From positions 5,890,030 to 5,954,029 of the forward strand of contig OZ038324.1 in assembly GCA_964035795.1 (NCBI GenBank): 64,000 nt of DNA, given 5' to 3'. Numbering within the stretch: the first letter of the stretch is position 1; the number at the start of each line of letters is the position of its first letter. The DNA is from Pterobdella sp. o SKG-2022 (lineage: Eukaryota > Annelida > Clitellata > Hirudinida > Piscicolidae). The notes below the pieces were generated by a model that worked only from the letters and a program-made list of their open reading frames with translations, was not told the DNA's origin and did no database searches. A program made the translations under genes and the position numbers. This document shows, piece by piece, positions 1 to 15,100 of this stretch.

Positions 1-3000
1 GGATCATGTTCTCCTGGTTTTGATGGAGCTTTCCAGAAGCATTTCTGCTCTAAAGAGATTGGTTTTTGCTTGTTTAGCTTCATCTCTTCAATCAACCAAT
101 CATGGAGCTCTTTATCAAATATTAATGAAAATTCTTCGCTGATTTTCTTTTTGGATTTTATTAAACGCACTTTGGCTACTGTGTTTTGATGAAGAAATAC
201 CTAAAATCAATAGAACTTTGATTAAAAATTTATACTTATTTATCATTTTTAATATTAATTTGATATATATTGAAGGTAACAATAATAACCCCATAACCGA
301 GGTAATTCATCTTTATTCTATATAACACCGATTACTATTGGTGAATGAACTACAATAAACAACTAAAAAATTTCTATTTGAACAAAATTTTCACAAAGCT
401 TTTTGAAAGATTGTCTTACATTATAAAGTATCACTTTTAAGGCAATTTAAAAATCTTTAAAATTTTTGTTCTAAATTCCACTTGGAATAAAACCCTGTGC
501 AATAAGTCAATTAGTTATTACAGACAACCTCCACTGTGAAACCTATCAACTGCGCAAACTAAATACCAATTAGAAGTGACCTAACGGTCGAACTAATTCC
601 ATTTTTTCGACAATTTTGTTTTTCAGCATTTTTTACTTTATATGGGTGAGTGAATAGAAACAATCTATACTTTTATGGCATTCCAAACCCCGTGAAACAC
701 AGCATTGTGGTGGAGGCATATCACTTGGCCCAGTCTTTCCGGGTAAAAGTTGGCAAAGATTTGTGTGAGTCCATAACCTATTTTTGGATTGCAAGCTGGC
801 AGTGTCATTCCTGAGTGGGTGTGTGAGTGTTTATGTAAAGCATTAAAAAATGCTATAACAATTTATGTATTAGGAAAAAAATACAAAGTCTTAACAGTCT
901 GTTGATGAAGATAAGTCTGAACCCTCAATTAAGGGAAAAAAAAACAGGGTTGAAAAAATACTAAAAGCTCTTCATGTTAAAGGTTTGCAAAAAATATGAT
1001 TAGGAAAGTCACGATTGAGTTAATGCAGAATGAGATGTGTATGTATTAAACTATTAAATCATGAAATATGCGTTTAAAATGTTTCGTAAAATTTAAATGG
1101 CAGTCATTTGAATGGAAAAGTAAGAAAACATATGTTATCTGAAAGAAATCGTTTTTAACGATCCTTCATATCTATTTAACAATACATTTCTTACAAAATA
1201 TTAGATAAACTATTTAAACAACGGTGTGTTGATGTATCGATTCAAACGCGATAAAGTCCCTTTTAAAGATTAAAAAATAGCAAAAAACCTTAAATTTTAC
1301 AAAGAAAAATAAATTTTTATTAGTTAAGTTCTATTAAAACTTAAAGTTATGGAAGTACTGAGATTTGATCTCACCTCGGCAGTCAAGCAAAAACACCCAA
1401 GTAGAGACATCTTTTTTCATGCTTCTCTTAGCGTTTTCAATGAGATATGTGCAGTGGGCTACTGTATCGTCTACACTCGGTGTGGAGGTGGTTGTTTGGG
1501 TGAAGCATGCATAAATTACAGGTCGCCCTCTAGTGTCGAAACCAACCTGTCTCTATAATTTAGCACTTAGGTTATTGATTTTGAACTGTCTGTTTATATT
1601 TAAAATTTTTATAGCTTAGCGTGTATCAAGTAATGAAATAATAGAAATAATTGGAGCTAATTTCCTATTAATATATATTCAATAAAAAGATATGAAGCTT
1701 GAATCGATTCACAAGACAGAGATTCGAAACAGAGTCTATCATTCTAAGGTCCTCTTTACTGAACCTATAAGAACACGTTCTTTAAATAGATGCTCAACCA
1801 TAAAACTCACAATGCTATGGAATCCTGGTTTTTTGTGGCAGTATGTACATTCTGCATTCATAACATCATTCTCCCTTCTCCACTCCACAGCTTTCTTCAG
1901 CATCTGCTCGCTTTCGTCCAAGTTCCAGTTCCGTGCCTTCAAGAACCGCTTCAGTCTGATAATCATCGTTTTATATTAAAGTCTTTGCTTAAGAACAATA
2001 TGATCAAATTTTGAAATTTCTTCCCAGAATGATTCACTTATTTTTTTAAAGAATATTCAGGTTGGAAGTAATCAAGGCATTTTGATAAGTATACGTTATG
2101 AGTGAGATAAATAACAATGGTAGAGATACAAAAACCAAAAATGAGATCGAAAAATTCAAAACCCAATGATGAGGATGATTTTCGTTCAGTCCTTGTGTTT
2201 CAGCTTAGTGGGGTAAGACAATTAATTTCGATTATGGACTAAGCCCCATATTAACATAATTGAACACAGTAAAGTGGGAAATCTCTTAACAGTATTTTTA
2301 TGTAGTAAAGTAAAACTCACATACGCGAGGTAAAGCACCAAAAACAAAAAAATATTTCACTATAAACGACTCAATAATGCTAGAACATTCTAGAATGACA
2401 ATGACAGTATTTCAGCAATATTGCAAGACCATTTAGTATTCAAATTACAGTGGAACAAATTTCAACACCAGAGTACAGTTTTGCATTATTAAACAACCAT
2501 TGTAACAACACCAATACTGGATGCTTCAATAACTAAAAACAACAAATAAGTGTGAAAAAAATATATACGAAAAACTTATGCAGCAGCAAATATATACAAA
2601 AATTAAAATAAAAAACCCCCCATTTCAACACAAATCCATACTGCAAAGTTTCAATTCAAAGGTGGTCTTCAAGCGCTTTTTGAATTTGATTCTTAAACGC
2701 TTTGGTGCATGAAATAAAAACAACAAAAACCATAAAAATAACCACAGCAACAACAAAAACAATATGAAGAACTTGGACTTCATTCTTTTCATTTACAGTG
2801 CTTCTCAGAATTATCCTAAGACACTTCAGCTGAAATTTAACAACAACAATATCATCAAGTTCAACAACAACCACAACAACGAAATACCAACAAAACACCA
2901 ACTCACGTGTCATCTCTGACAAAGAAGTCTTCTTCACATGGTATTGGGACCACTCCCGCCATTCTCTCCATCAGTTGATAAGCTAGTTTATCTTCATTGC

Positions 3001-3019
3001 TCATACCCTTGAATGCCAT
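1..3019 (-). CDS. CRAL-TRIO (Sec14-like) domain protein, 3' end beyond window
   Basis: A lipid-binding CRAL-TRIO protein split over five exons: 3019-2907 (start ATG at 3019), 1967-1811, 1552-1375, 810-671 and 200-1. Exon 1 encodes an acidic lead (CEEDFFVRDD). Exon 2 has the CRAL-TRIO N-terminal helix (RLKRFLKARNW, then ML..AVEWRRE) and a C..CH.KPGFHSI segment. Exon 3 gives RQVGFDTRGRPVIY and WVFLLDCRG, exon 4 FANFYPERLGQV followed by HNAVFHGVWNAIK, exon 5 KVRLIKSKKKI; together these cover the lipid-binding fold. Reading phases agree at every junction, and three of four introns are GT-AG. The exon 1/2 junction keeps the frame only if the intron ends in AC. No stop codon is reached before position 1. 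Proteins of this fold bind or move phospholipids, tocopherols or retinoids; which ligand applies here cannot be told. Confidence 0.85.
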
Positions 3020-3563
3020 TTTGGGGAGATTTTGTTGAATGTTCTTTATTAGGTTTTTTCAAGCGTTGACTTCAACAATTTTCTTCAGTCTTTTTCCATG
3101 AATAAATAAAGCCTGGGAAAAAGATTTTCATTCAAAAATTTTTTTGAAAGATATTTTTAATAACGAGAAGAAATTTTTTCAAAGATTTTTAGCGATAAAA
3201 AATTTTTTTCTTGAAGATTTGAAAAAAAATTCTTTTCAAATTTTTTCAAGACTGAAGCGGTCAAGAAAAGGTATAGTATTGGAATAACTTCAAAAAAATT
3301 GATTTTTATATGAAGTATTTCAGGAGAGCTTGGCGTTTGTATGCTTGACAGATGTTGTAATGATCGCAGTCAATGTAGTTGTAATAGGATTTATGAATTA
3401 GGTACACATCATTTTATTATTCTCTTACATTGAATCTTAAAAGTTCTTGTGTTAATATATCATTTATATTAAAAAGATTTTTTCTAGAGTTTTATTTTTA
3501 TTTTTAGAAATTTTTTTCGAATATTTGAAAATAGTTTTTCGTTAAAGTTGATGTGATATATTT

Positions 3564-3628
3564 GGGCGCCTCAGTTGCTTGCTTGGCGTTATATAAATAG
3601 TTATTATTATTATTATTATTATTATTGT
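3564..3628 (+). mobile_element. LINE 3' tail fragment (copy 1)
   Basis: A short segment reads GCCTCAGTTGCTTGCTTGGCG, then TTATATAAATAG and a (TTA)n run. The same core (TCAGTTGCTT..TTGGCGCTATATAAAT) recurs near 30520, 41157 and 58761. L2/CR1-type non-LTR elements are known to end in GCGCTATATAAAT-like sequence followed by a simple repeat, so this is probably a severely 5'-truncated LINE copy. The assignment to a clade is inference. Confidence 0.6.
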
Positions 3629-4561
3629 ACGAGAGCTCTAAGATAAAGACCAACTTTCTCTATCAGGATAAATGTGTTAAAGATCCTATATAATTGACGT
3701 AAAATATTTCAAAAATTTCGGAATTTTGATATCTGAATAGTGGACTAACAAGGTAAAAAAATTAATAGTATTTTGAAAATTTTTTCCGTTCTTTTTGTTA
3801 GCAAAACATTACTTTAAAATAGAAGTTTTTTTTAGAAAAATTATCCTTTATTCATGCATGAGTTTCTGAAAAAAAATATTTTTGTAACGACAATATTGAT
3901 GGATTTTTTACTCAATTTTTTCAAATATTTGTTACATTAATAATTTATTAAAAATAATACATTAAAAATAATGATTATGGAAACTAGCATTGAAACAGCC
4001 CAATTTTAGTGGGGACGTGTGTTAAAGGCTTTTGAGGTTGGAAAATAAAACTTTCCTTGCGGTTAAGTTTAAAAAAAACACAAAAATCATTTGGTCTTCA
4101 TTCACTTTGAAGTTTTTTTTAAAAAACTATTTTTAAGCTAATTTCGATTCCATTAGAAGTGTTTACTTAAACTGGCGATGAATGTATGAGAAAATAAACA
4201 AACTTTTTGTCTCGTGTGCCCCACAAAAAACCGTCAAAAAGTTTGAAAAACGAAACAAAAAATTTTAATTTTAGACAAATACTTATAGAATTCCTACTGT
4301 TTCAGACTAGCCACCTTTTTATATTATAAACCGAATAGTTAGATTCACATTAAACTGGACTCACCTAACTTGAGATCTTGCAAAAAAATTTGAAATCAGA
4401 CAAAATGGTCGTAGAAACAAACAAAATGCAAAAACTTTTCAAAAGAAATAAAAATCTAAGAATATATTAAAATATTTCAAATCTTATTTGCTTTTGATAT
4501 TGCTTTATATAAACATTTTTCAATGTGTGTTTTTGTTTGTGTGCATATATATTAAACTGTT

Positions 4562-4563
<2 letters not shown>

Positions 4564-4622
<59 letters not shown>
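4564..4622. repeat. (GT)n microsatellite
   Basis: A dinucleotide tract of almost pure GT, about 58 bp long, followed by degenerate GTATAT-type repeats. Open frames across it (poly Cys-Val or poly His-Thr) are artefacts of the repeat. Confidence 0.95.
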
Positions 4623-4625
<3 letters not shown>

Positions 4626-5551
4626 GGTATATATGTGTATATGTGTGCACGTGTTTCAGAATCATATGTGTAGTTGACATTAAAGATAGTTTAAACGATA
4701 ATCGATAGAGTTTTGAAGAGTTTATAGCGCAAAACATTACAGTAAGCAAGGCAGGTTAAAGCGGTTAATATTATGGCGAATATGGATCAGTGCTTTTATC
4801 ATAACAAGACAATATGCCCAAAAAATTCAACTGCTAAATATAAAATTCATAGCAACTTTAACATGCATTATAACTTGAGACGCATAATTTACTTGTATGG
4901 TTTAAATTTCTTCATAGAGTATTGTTCATGTCATGAATAATGTTGAAACACAACAATATAACCTTGCAAGGCCTTTTATCAAAATGCTATCTTTGAATTT
5001 GATATATCATGCGCAATAAACTAATCAATCGTTTCAAATTAAGCATTCAAAAGCCCTGACTTGAAACTAATTTTATACAGTATATTACTAACGTAATAAC
5101 CTAATCAATGGCATTTTAGGCCGCGCACTGTTGTAGAGAGACTGTATACAGGCGTACGCTTGGGATACTTCCGTTAAATAATCTTTTTATTTTGAATTAT
5201 TGAAATGGAATTTTCTCGCTTGGAATTTGTTCGTACTTCGATTTCAGTCTCGAATAAAACTCGTCTTGTTTTGCTTTACGTTTATTTTGAAAATTTTTTT
5301 TCATTTTAACCGGCATCTTGGCTTTTTATCATATTCTCATGTTACCGCCAAACTATTTAAGGTATAATTCTTAATGAAAACTCAAACGAACCTAATTTTC
5401 AAGTACTTTTTCTTAATTTATATGAACCTCACTTATTAGCTGGCAGACATACAAAATGAATTTTGAAGTTTATTTCACTTTTAACTGAGAGTACACTGAG
5501 AGAAGTCTATTAGATTGTATTAATCTTGATGAAGTACAATAGCCCGAAGCT

Positions 5552-5615
5552 AAAAGTGAGGACAACAAACACAAAGTATTTATTAAATGACTTTGTGTTT
5601 GTTGTCCTTACTTTT
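5552..5615. repeat. Near-perfect hairpin, 26-bp stem
   Basis: The arm at 5552-5577 pairs with 5590-5615 over all 26 positions. The only departure is one G:T pair, which would be a G:U wobble in RNA. The loop is 12 nt. It lies 580 bp downstream of the ALG13 stop codon. It could be a tiny foldback transposon remnant or a transcribed hairpin. Confidence 0.75.
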
Positions 5616-6194
5616 GTATTACTCTTAATATTGAAATCTTAGACGACGAAAAAAGTTATCCTTCAATCTAATTTACTACTTAATGAAAGCTTCTTTAATA
5701 AACTCAATTATTTTATTTTAATGAGATCTTAAAATACAAAATAATAAACATCAAATTATGGGATACATTATTAAATAAATAACATTAACTGATTGTTAAG
5801 CAAATGTTTTAAAATGATTTCAATTAGACTTTAGAAGGTAATGACAAGCAAAACCAAAACTCTATCTTACATAATAATATGTCATTTTAAATCATCGTCC
5901 CGATTTTATAATACCTTATATAAGTATTTTAGGTGAAATACATTTAATAAATAAGTGTCAAGATACGTTCAATGAATCATTGATTTTAACCCTGAATACA
6001 ATTTTGAAAGTCTCAATTTAAAACATTGACTAAAACATAAGTTGATAATATGGGCTCGTTAAAAAGCTTTGAAAAATCCATATAATTTGAAAATATTTTT
6101 TTTATATTGAATATTCATTTTACGCTTGAAAAACCATAAAAATATAATTAAAAAAAACCAACGCCACTTATATAAAAACGCTTCAAAACAAACA

Positions 6195-8749
<2,555 letters not shown>

Positions 8750-9103
8750 GCCTATAAAATTTACAAAAAAATTTTAAACTTTTTTTTTAGCTTATTTAAA
8801 AGTCAAATAGAAATTGCTACGCTTACACATGAAATTTTACAAAACAAAAGTTAATCTAACTTCATACTATTTTGAAAATATTTTTTTCAATATAAAAGTT
8901 AAAACAAAACTTCAAGAATAGAAGCGTAACTATGGAATTGTATGGTAAATAAAGCCGTCTTGAATTAGAGCAGATACATTTAATTACTATCTCTAAGATA
9001 TATAAGATATCCTCAAAGGTTTTATCTTAAAAACCCAAATAATTTTATTATATTAACAAAACAAACATTAAAAACTTTCAAAAAGATTTTTTAAAGAATC
9101 AAA
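8750..9103. promoter_or_regulatory. Shared head-to-head promoter region, ALG13 / CFAP157
   Basis: The 354 bp between the start codons of two divergently transcribed genes must hold both 5' UTRs and proximal promoters, unless untranslated first exons lie elsewhere. It is very AT-rich. I see no clear TATA box, X-box or CpG feature, so the call rests on gene arrangement only. Confidence 0.5.
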
Positions 9104-12100
9104 ATGAACAAAAAAGGAAAAGGGAAGGATGATAAAAAGAAAAAAGAGAAGGTCATTGTGGGACCTCCGGCAGAAGAATCACTCAATGAAAACAACAAGG
9201 GCTACTACATAAATCTTATCAGAAATCTCGAACAACAAGTCATGACGTATGTATCCGTTTGGAAATTATTCAGCCTCTGGTGGAACGCTTTGAAGTTTTC
9301 TTTGAAGCGCTATAAAAATTCTTCAAAATTAATAAAAAAAGTTTGTTTTTGGCCAAGAAAAAATCATTTTCAAGTTTATTCAATTTTATATAGGTATCAA
9401 CAGAATTGCGAAGAGCTTGATGTAGCAAATGCCGAAAACCAAATAAAACTGGACCGTATGTTAGATGATCAGAATGATGTCGTTCTCTTCATAGAAAATA
9501 AACTCAAAAACAAAGGTTAAACATGGTCAACGTGTGATCCTACGATAAAGTGTTGAAAAATTTCACGGAGGTTTTTCGTTTATTTCTTCAAAAATGAGGG
9601 TTTTATAGATAAAAATTTATTTAAAAACTAAAATTTTCGTTAAGTACAACCTCAGCATAATTAATCAGTCCTATCAGACTAATGAGTTAAGATGAGGTTG
9701 CGCTTATCGAAAATTTTAGTCTTCAAATTAACTTGTATTAATAAATCCTCATTTTTGAAAAATAAACGAAAAAATATTGAAAAATAAAAAACACATAAGA
9801 ACTCTCTAGAAGCTTATAGCACAAAGGTGCTCAAAAATTTGTCTACTAAACTTTTCGATTCATAAATATCTTCACCAATACATTAATTTCCGGAACGTTA
9901 ATTAGCTAGTAAGCTAATATTCAAAAAATCTTCAAAAAAGTTAAAAAACTATAAAAAATAACAAACCCGTTAAGTGGTGGAGATTGGCGAAGTGACCAAA
10001 GAATACAAAGCATTGCAAGAAGCTATGGTGAAGGAAGAAGAGCAGTTTGTGAAGCAACTAGAAGCCATTCAACAAGTAAACTTCATCAAAATTTAACGTT
10101 TAAATTGAATTTCGTTGTGTTTGAAGGAGCACAAAGAAACGGAAGAAGTTTTGACCAAAGAGAACGAGACTTTACGTAAGAAACTGAAAAATTCTATATT
10201 TAAAAATTTGGAATTATTTTAAAAAATTAACTGAACAAATTAAATTAGTGTCCTATAAAACATATTTTAATGCCAACTATATTCGGATTCACACTTATAA
10301 AGTCTAACAAAAAACTTCATCTAAAAATATGCAAAAAAACATCCGCACTATTATTTTCATACCAGAAAAGCAGATAGCTAACTTAGAAGAATTCGAGAGA
10401 AACAAAGACCACCTTTACCAGGAAATAAAAAAGCTAGAGATGGCTCTTTTCAACCAGGAGTCAGAACACAGGGACACCCGATATCTCTTTGATAAGCAGT
10501 ACCGCATCGAGAAGGATAAGTGAGTCTGACCTTATGCTGAAAATATCTTTAACACTGGGGTCTAATATTATAACGAAAGCAAATTTAAAACTGGGGTTGT
10601 AATTATAGCATAAATTAGTTATAATATAGAGTAGATATACAAAGTTTTTCGTAACAGAGTATGTACCCTAAATTTATGAACCAAGTTCATTCGCATCATG
10701 ACCGTGCTTTTAAGACCTTTCAATAGTAGATCAAATTTTTTCTTCAAAAACTATAATTGGTATTTCTTATTCACTATGTTTTCTTCGATGGTTGAAGCCT
10801 GAATATTTCGATAAAATAATGTAGGTTTAAATTCAATTTTTTGATTTTTATCGTAAAACTCGGAAGCTTTTAGATATTTATACTTTTTTCAAAAAACTAA
10901 AATTTTCGAAAAATTCAACTTTGTCATAATTCATTAGTATGTAAATAATTCATTAGTATGAATTATGACAAAGTTGAATTTGTTGAAAATTGTAGTTTTT
11001 TGAAAAAAGTATATGTATCTAAAATCTTCCGAATTTTACGCTTAAAATCAAGAAAATTGAATTTAAAAAAAAACACATAAGATGTCTCTAAAAAAATGTA
11101 GGTTTAAATCTTTTTATTGCGTGCTTTGATGTTTTCTCATACGTGTCCAACACACATTCACCACAGTTCCACACTAATTCAAAATGTGCACTAGTTAAAC
11201 ATACAAAAATTGATTTTTCTTTCTTATTAATATTATTAAACACACAATTAATATAAATTATTTATTTATTTATTAGTATATACAAAATAGCGATTTCCTC
11301 AGACTCAAGACAGAACTACTGGAACAAGTGAAGATAGTAGCAAATGAATACAAGAAACTGAGCAATTCTCAATTGTCAGAAACGTGTAAAAGGTAAGGTT
11401 AGATGTTTGAATTTTTTAAAAGTGCATTTGCAATCATATTTAATGAAACTAATTGATTCATATTCTTGGTATAAGGTTTTTAATTATTTTAATTAAAACT
11501 TTAATCCATTAATTTTGATTATTATTAATAAAGATATTAATTGATCAATCATAATCATAACGGAAGAACGATAAGAGAGATGGTGTCGATAGATGATAAA
11601 CTATCAAAAATGACCAAACAAACATCGGAATTGATTGAAGTTAACGACGGCCTCCATGAAAAAGTGACTATAACTCTGGTTTTTTGTTGTTAACGTTGAA
11701 TAGCTTGCATCAAATAATGATGAAAACGTGAAGTGTTAATTAACTTAATTTAAAAAGCTTTTCGTAAAACAAACTTACGCTATCGAATGATGGTCATCAC
11801 TCGATAATAAATACTTTGTTTCTCTCGCTGTTTCGTTGTTGTTTGTTATTATTTTTGTTGATGTGAGGGCTTCTGGTTTTATGTGTGGTGATATGTTGTT
11901 TTTGTTGTTGTTGTGTTATGTATTTTTTTTGTTGATGATGGAGTGTGGGGTGTACTGTTTTTTAGTGTATCGTCTTGTTTAATTCAGTTCAAATGTTTTT
12001 CATTAGCTTTAAGAGTTGCATGTTGTATTATTAAGTAAATTTGCAGTTTTTGGTGTTTTCGATGTGTCATACTGCTTATTTTTCATTCTACTTCAGGTGA

Positions 12101-15100
12101 CAGAACAAAAATTGAAGATAAAAATATTGGAAGAAAATGAGAAAAAATTAATACGAAAAAACGTTTGCAATCACCACGTGAGAAATTGCTATAAATATCT
12201 CGAAAATTGATATTCAACATAATTTGATATCTTTTTTGATAAAAGAAGTATTTTTGAGTTACTATTCAATAATGTTGTTCGTTAGTTCGTATTGAAAATA
12301 CAATCAGAGAAACATAGAAAAATCTATCAATAGTTTTATAAAGCTGAATAAAACCATAATTTTTAATCAACATGTTGTCCTGCGAACAAGTGGTAAATTA
12401 CAAAACAAAAGTATTCAAAAGATTATTCAAAAGCTTTTCAATTTCTTAAAAAAACCATCATTAGCTGAGAATAATATATTTTATATCATTTTTATCAACT
12501 AACTTTCAAAACATCCAAAAAACCGCAGACACTCTCGTTATTGAAAGCCAAATGTCTGACACTGGAACCTGAGGTGATGATTGCTGTTGTGGAGACGAAG
12601 GACCGCATCGAAGAGCTGCTTGCTGAGAAGATCAGGCTAATCAATGAACTGAAGCTCTATCGGTACGTTGTTTAGAATGGGGTGAAGGGGGAGAGAGAAG
12701 AGAGGGAGGGGGAGGGTTATTACAATGGCATCGAGGATTCAAAAAATTCATAAAGGTTTTGATAATTTTTATGCAAAGATAAGTAAATCGACCGAATGTG
12801 ATCAATAATATTCATACTTTTCGAACCACGTAGCCCAGCTAGTAGAGCATTAGAATAATTATCCAAAGTTACCAGGTTCGATCCCTTGTTGAGCAGGCAT
12901 TTAACACACTTCCAGTTTGTTCTAACTACATTAAATTACTAGCAAACGCTTCGATCTAGAAGAAAAAACGCTTATAAAGACCCAAATGCATTATTCAATA
13001 ATATTTTAAGTTACATGATCAATTCATCAAAACCATCTATGCAACATTTATATTTAGTAATTAACACTATCCATGTATTGATTATTATTATTACTTACTG
13101 GACAAATACCACTAGCTCCCAATTGGTGGAGCATCAGGAACAGGAGAAGGTTTACCTGAAAGAAAAAGAATCTCTTGGAGAAGCTATCTTTGAGAAAAAT
13201 CTTTTGAGGTTTTGAAGAGAAACTTATTGTTAATCTTTATTGTGATATGAAGGTTTTTATTGGTATAAATTTGAAATATTTAATTAAGAATATGCAAAAG
13301 TTTCAGTTAATCAGTTGGTTGTGTTATTTGAAGCCTTAAATTACTATATTCACCCTCCTACCAATAAAAACTCATTATTTATGCCAATATTAGTTTTAAT
13401 ATTAACTTATCAAAAACTCCAATTCAAAACGACTAATGGTAGTTACAAGTATTATTATTAGTTTGTAATGGTTATTCATATAAAGAACTGAGCTGGTGAA
13501 ACTGATACTGAAGTCTGCAAGTGCTATTGAAGACGTTATAAAGGTAGAGAAATATAATCAGTACATGTTAATGTAACACAAAATTGGGCTTAAGTAAAAA
13601 TAATAATGAGAAAATAGAAATAATATTAATAATAATGATAATGACAATATTAATAATAAAAATCATAAAAATAATATAATTAATTTATGTCATTGCTTAC
13701 CAGCCTGATGACTCTAAGGTTGACTCAAATAACTTCAACAACGAATCTTACAGTCTCAAAAGAGAAAAGGTAGTTTAATAATTTGAGTTTTTGTATCATT
13801 TCAATGCAATGTTTACTGAAAACCGGAAAAGTATATTAGTAATTAAAACCTAGAAACTGTTATGATTTCGGCTAAACACCGAGAATTGAACATTTTGGTT
13901 GGTAACTTATGTTATCGTCAAGAAACGGCGGGTTATATACACAAATAGACAAATGGACAAAAAAATTTTATCTTTGTAAACTCCCTTTTTTTGAACATTT
14001 TCTTAAAACTCTTATACAATCTTTGATACCCGTTGTTTAATATATATAATTACAAAAGCAACGTCAACAGTATGAACAAAAAATTGTTTTTCAAAATTTT
14101 ATTGGAAGTTTCTAACTATAATTACCTGCCACGAAGCTCCTAGAGGTGCTATTGTTGCTGCTAAATAGTGCTGGAACGCTGAGAGAACCAAACTTGTTAA
14201 AAGACTCTTTTATCAATATTTTCAAGTTAGACTTTTGATAAAAAATTTAAAACCAATAGTTGTACATTGAATATAGTTTTTGAGAGATATTTTTGCGTAG
14301 AACATAACTCAGTAATCAAAGGGTTGAAATCACATTTGACAGCCTAATACAGTTTACTTTTTTAACACAATTTTTCAAATGTATACAGTGTCAAATAAAA
14401 CAAGATTAGTCGCCTGTTATATTATGAATTATTTACCAAACAGGTCAGAAATAAGAAAGCCATTTGGCGTGACCGAATATTTAGCTGACGAGTTGGAGTA
14501 AATATAGCTAAAATTGTTTGAAATTTAAGAGTCTTGAAGATATATTCAACTTGAAGAAACACCGAAAAACTATTATTTTGTATAAAAATTTTCGGAAAAA
14601 TATGTTTTCATCATTTAATTAAATGAGCCTGATGATGAAAACATATGTTTTGGAAAAGCTTCGTTCAAAATTGTAAATACTTCCAGTGTTTCTTTAAATT
14701 GAATAAATTTTAAATTTAGTTTGAAGTATACTTTAGTGAAATATTAAAGTTTCTAAGCAAACTATTAATCAAAATTATAAATAATAATTAATAGACATAT
14801 CGACATACTTAAGTTAATAAGATAATCAGATTTAAAATGAGTATCTCAAATAAATATATATCAAATTGAAAAAATTTTTACTCTACCAAACTGAAATTCA
14901 CTTAGTGACCTGGCTGGTCAATTTATGCAAAACATTCCTGAGTACAAAGTGGGTCATTTGGGTCTTGTGCCACAGAAGAACATCTTCAATCTGTTGAATC
15001 CGAGGAGCTCTTTAGCTCGACATAGAACCCCAATCAAAAGCCATTACCAACCCTTTGGGACACGTCGTGATCAAAGACTTTCCAAGTACATGGACTATCG

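Larger units (their letters stand above)
3020..6194. other. Non-coding interval between the CRAL-TRIO gene and ALG13
   Basis: About 3.2 kb without a supportable gene. It holds a LINE 3' tail with (TTA)n, a (GT)n run and a 26-bp-stem hairpin, each listed separately. The rest is A/T-homopolymer-rich sequence with no open frame that carries recognisable motifs. It contains the 5' flank of the CRAL-TRIO gene and the 3' flank of ALG13. Confidence 0.6.

Noticed and set aside
2656..2937. 93-codon hydrophobic minus-strand frame
   Set aside because: It starts in the wrong frame over CRAL-TRIO exon 1 and continues into CAA/CAAC-type simple repeats of the intron; the real exon ends at 2907.
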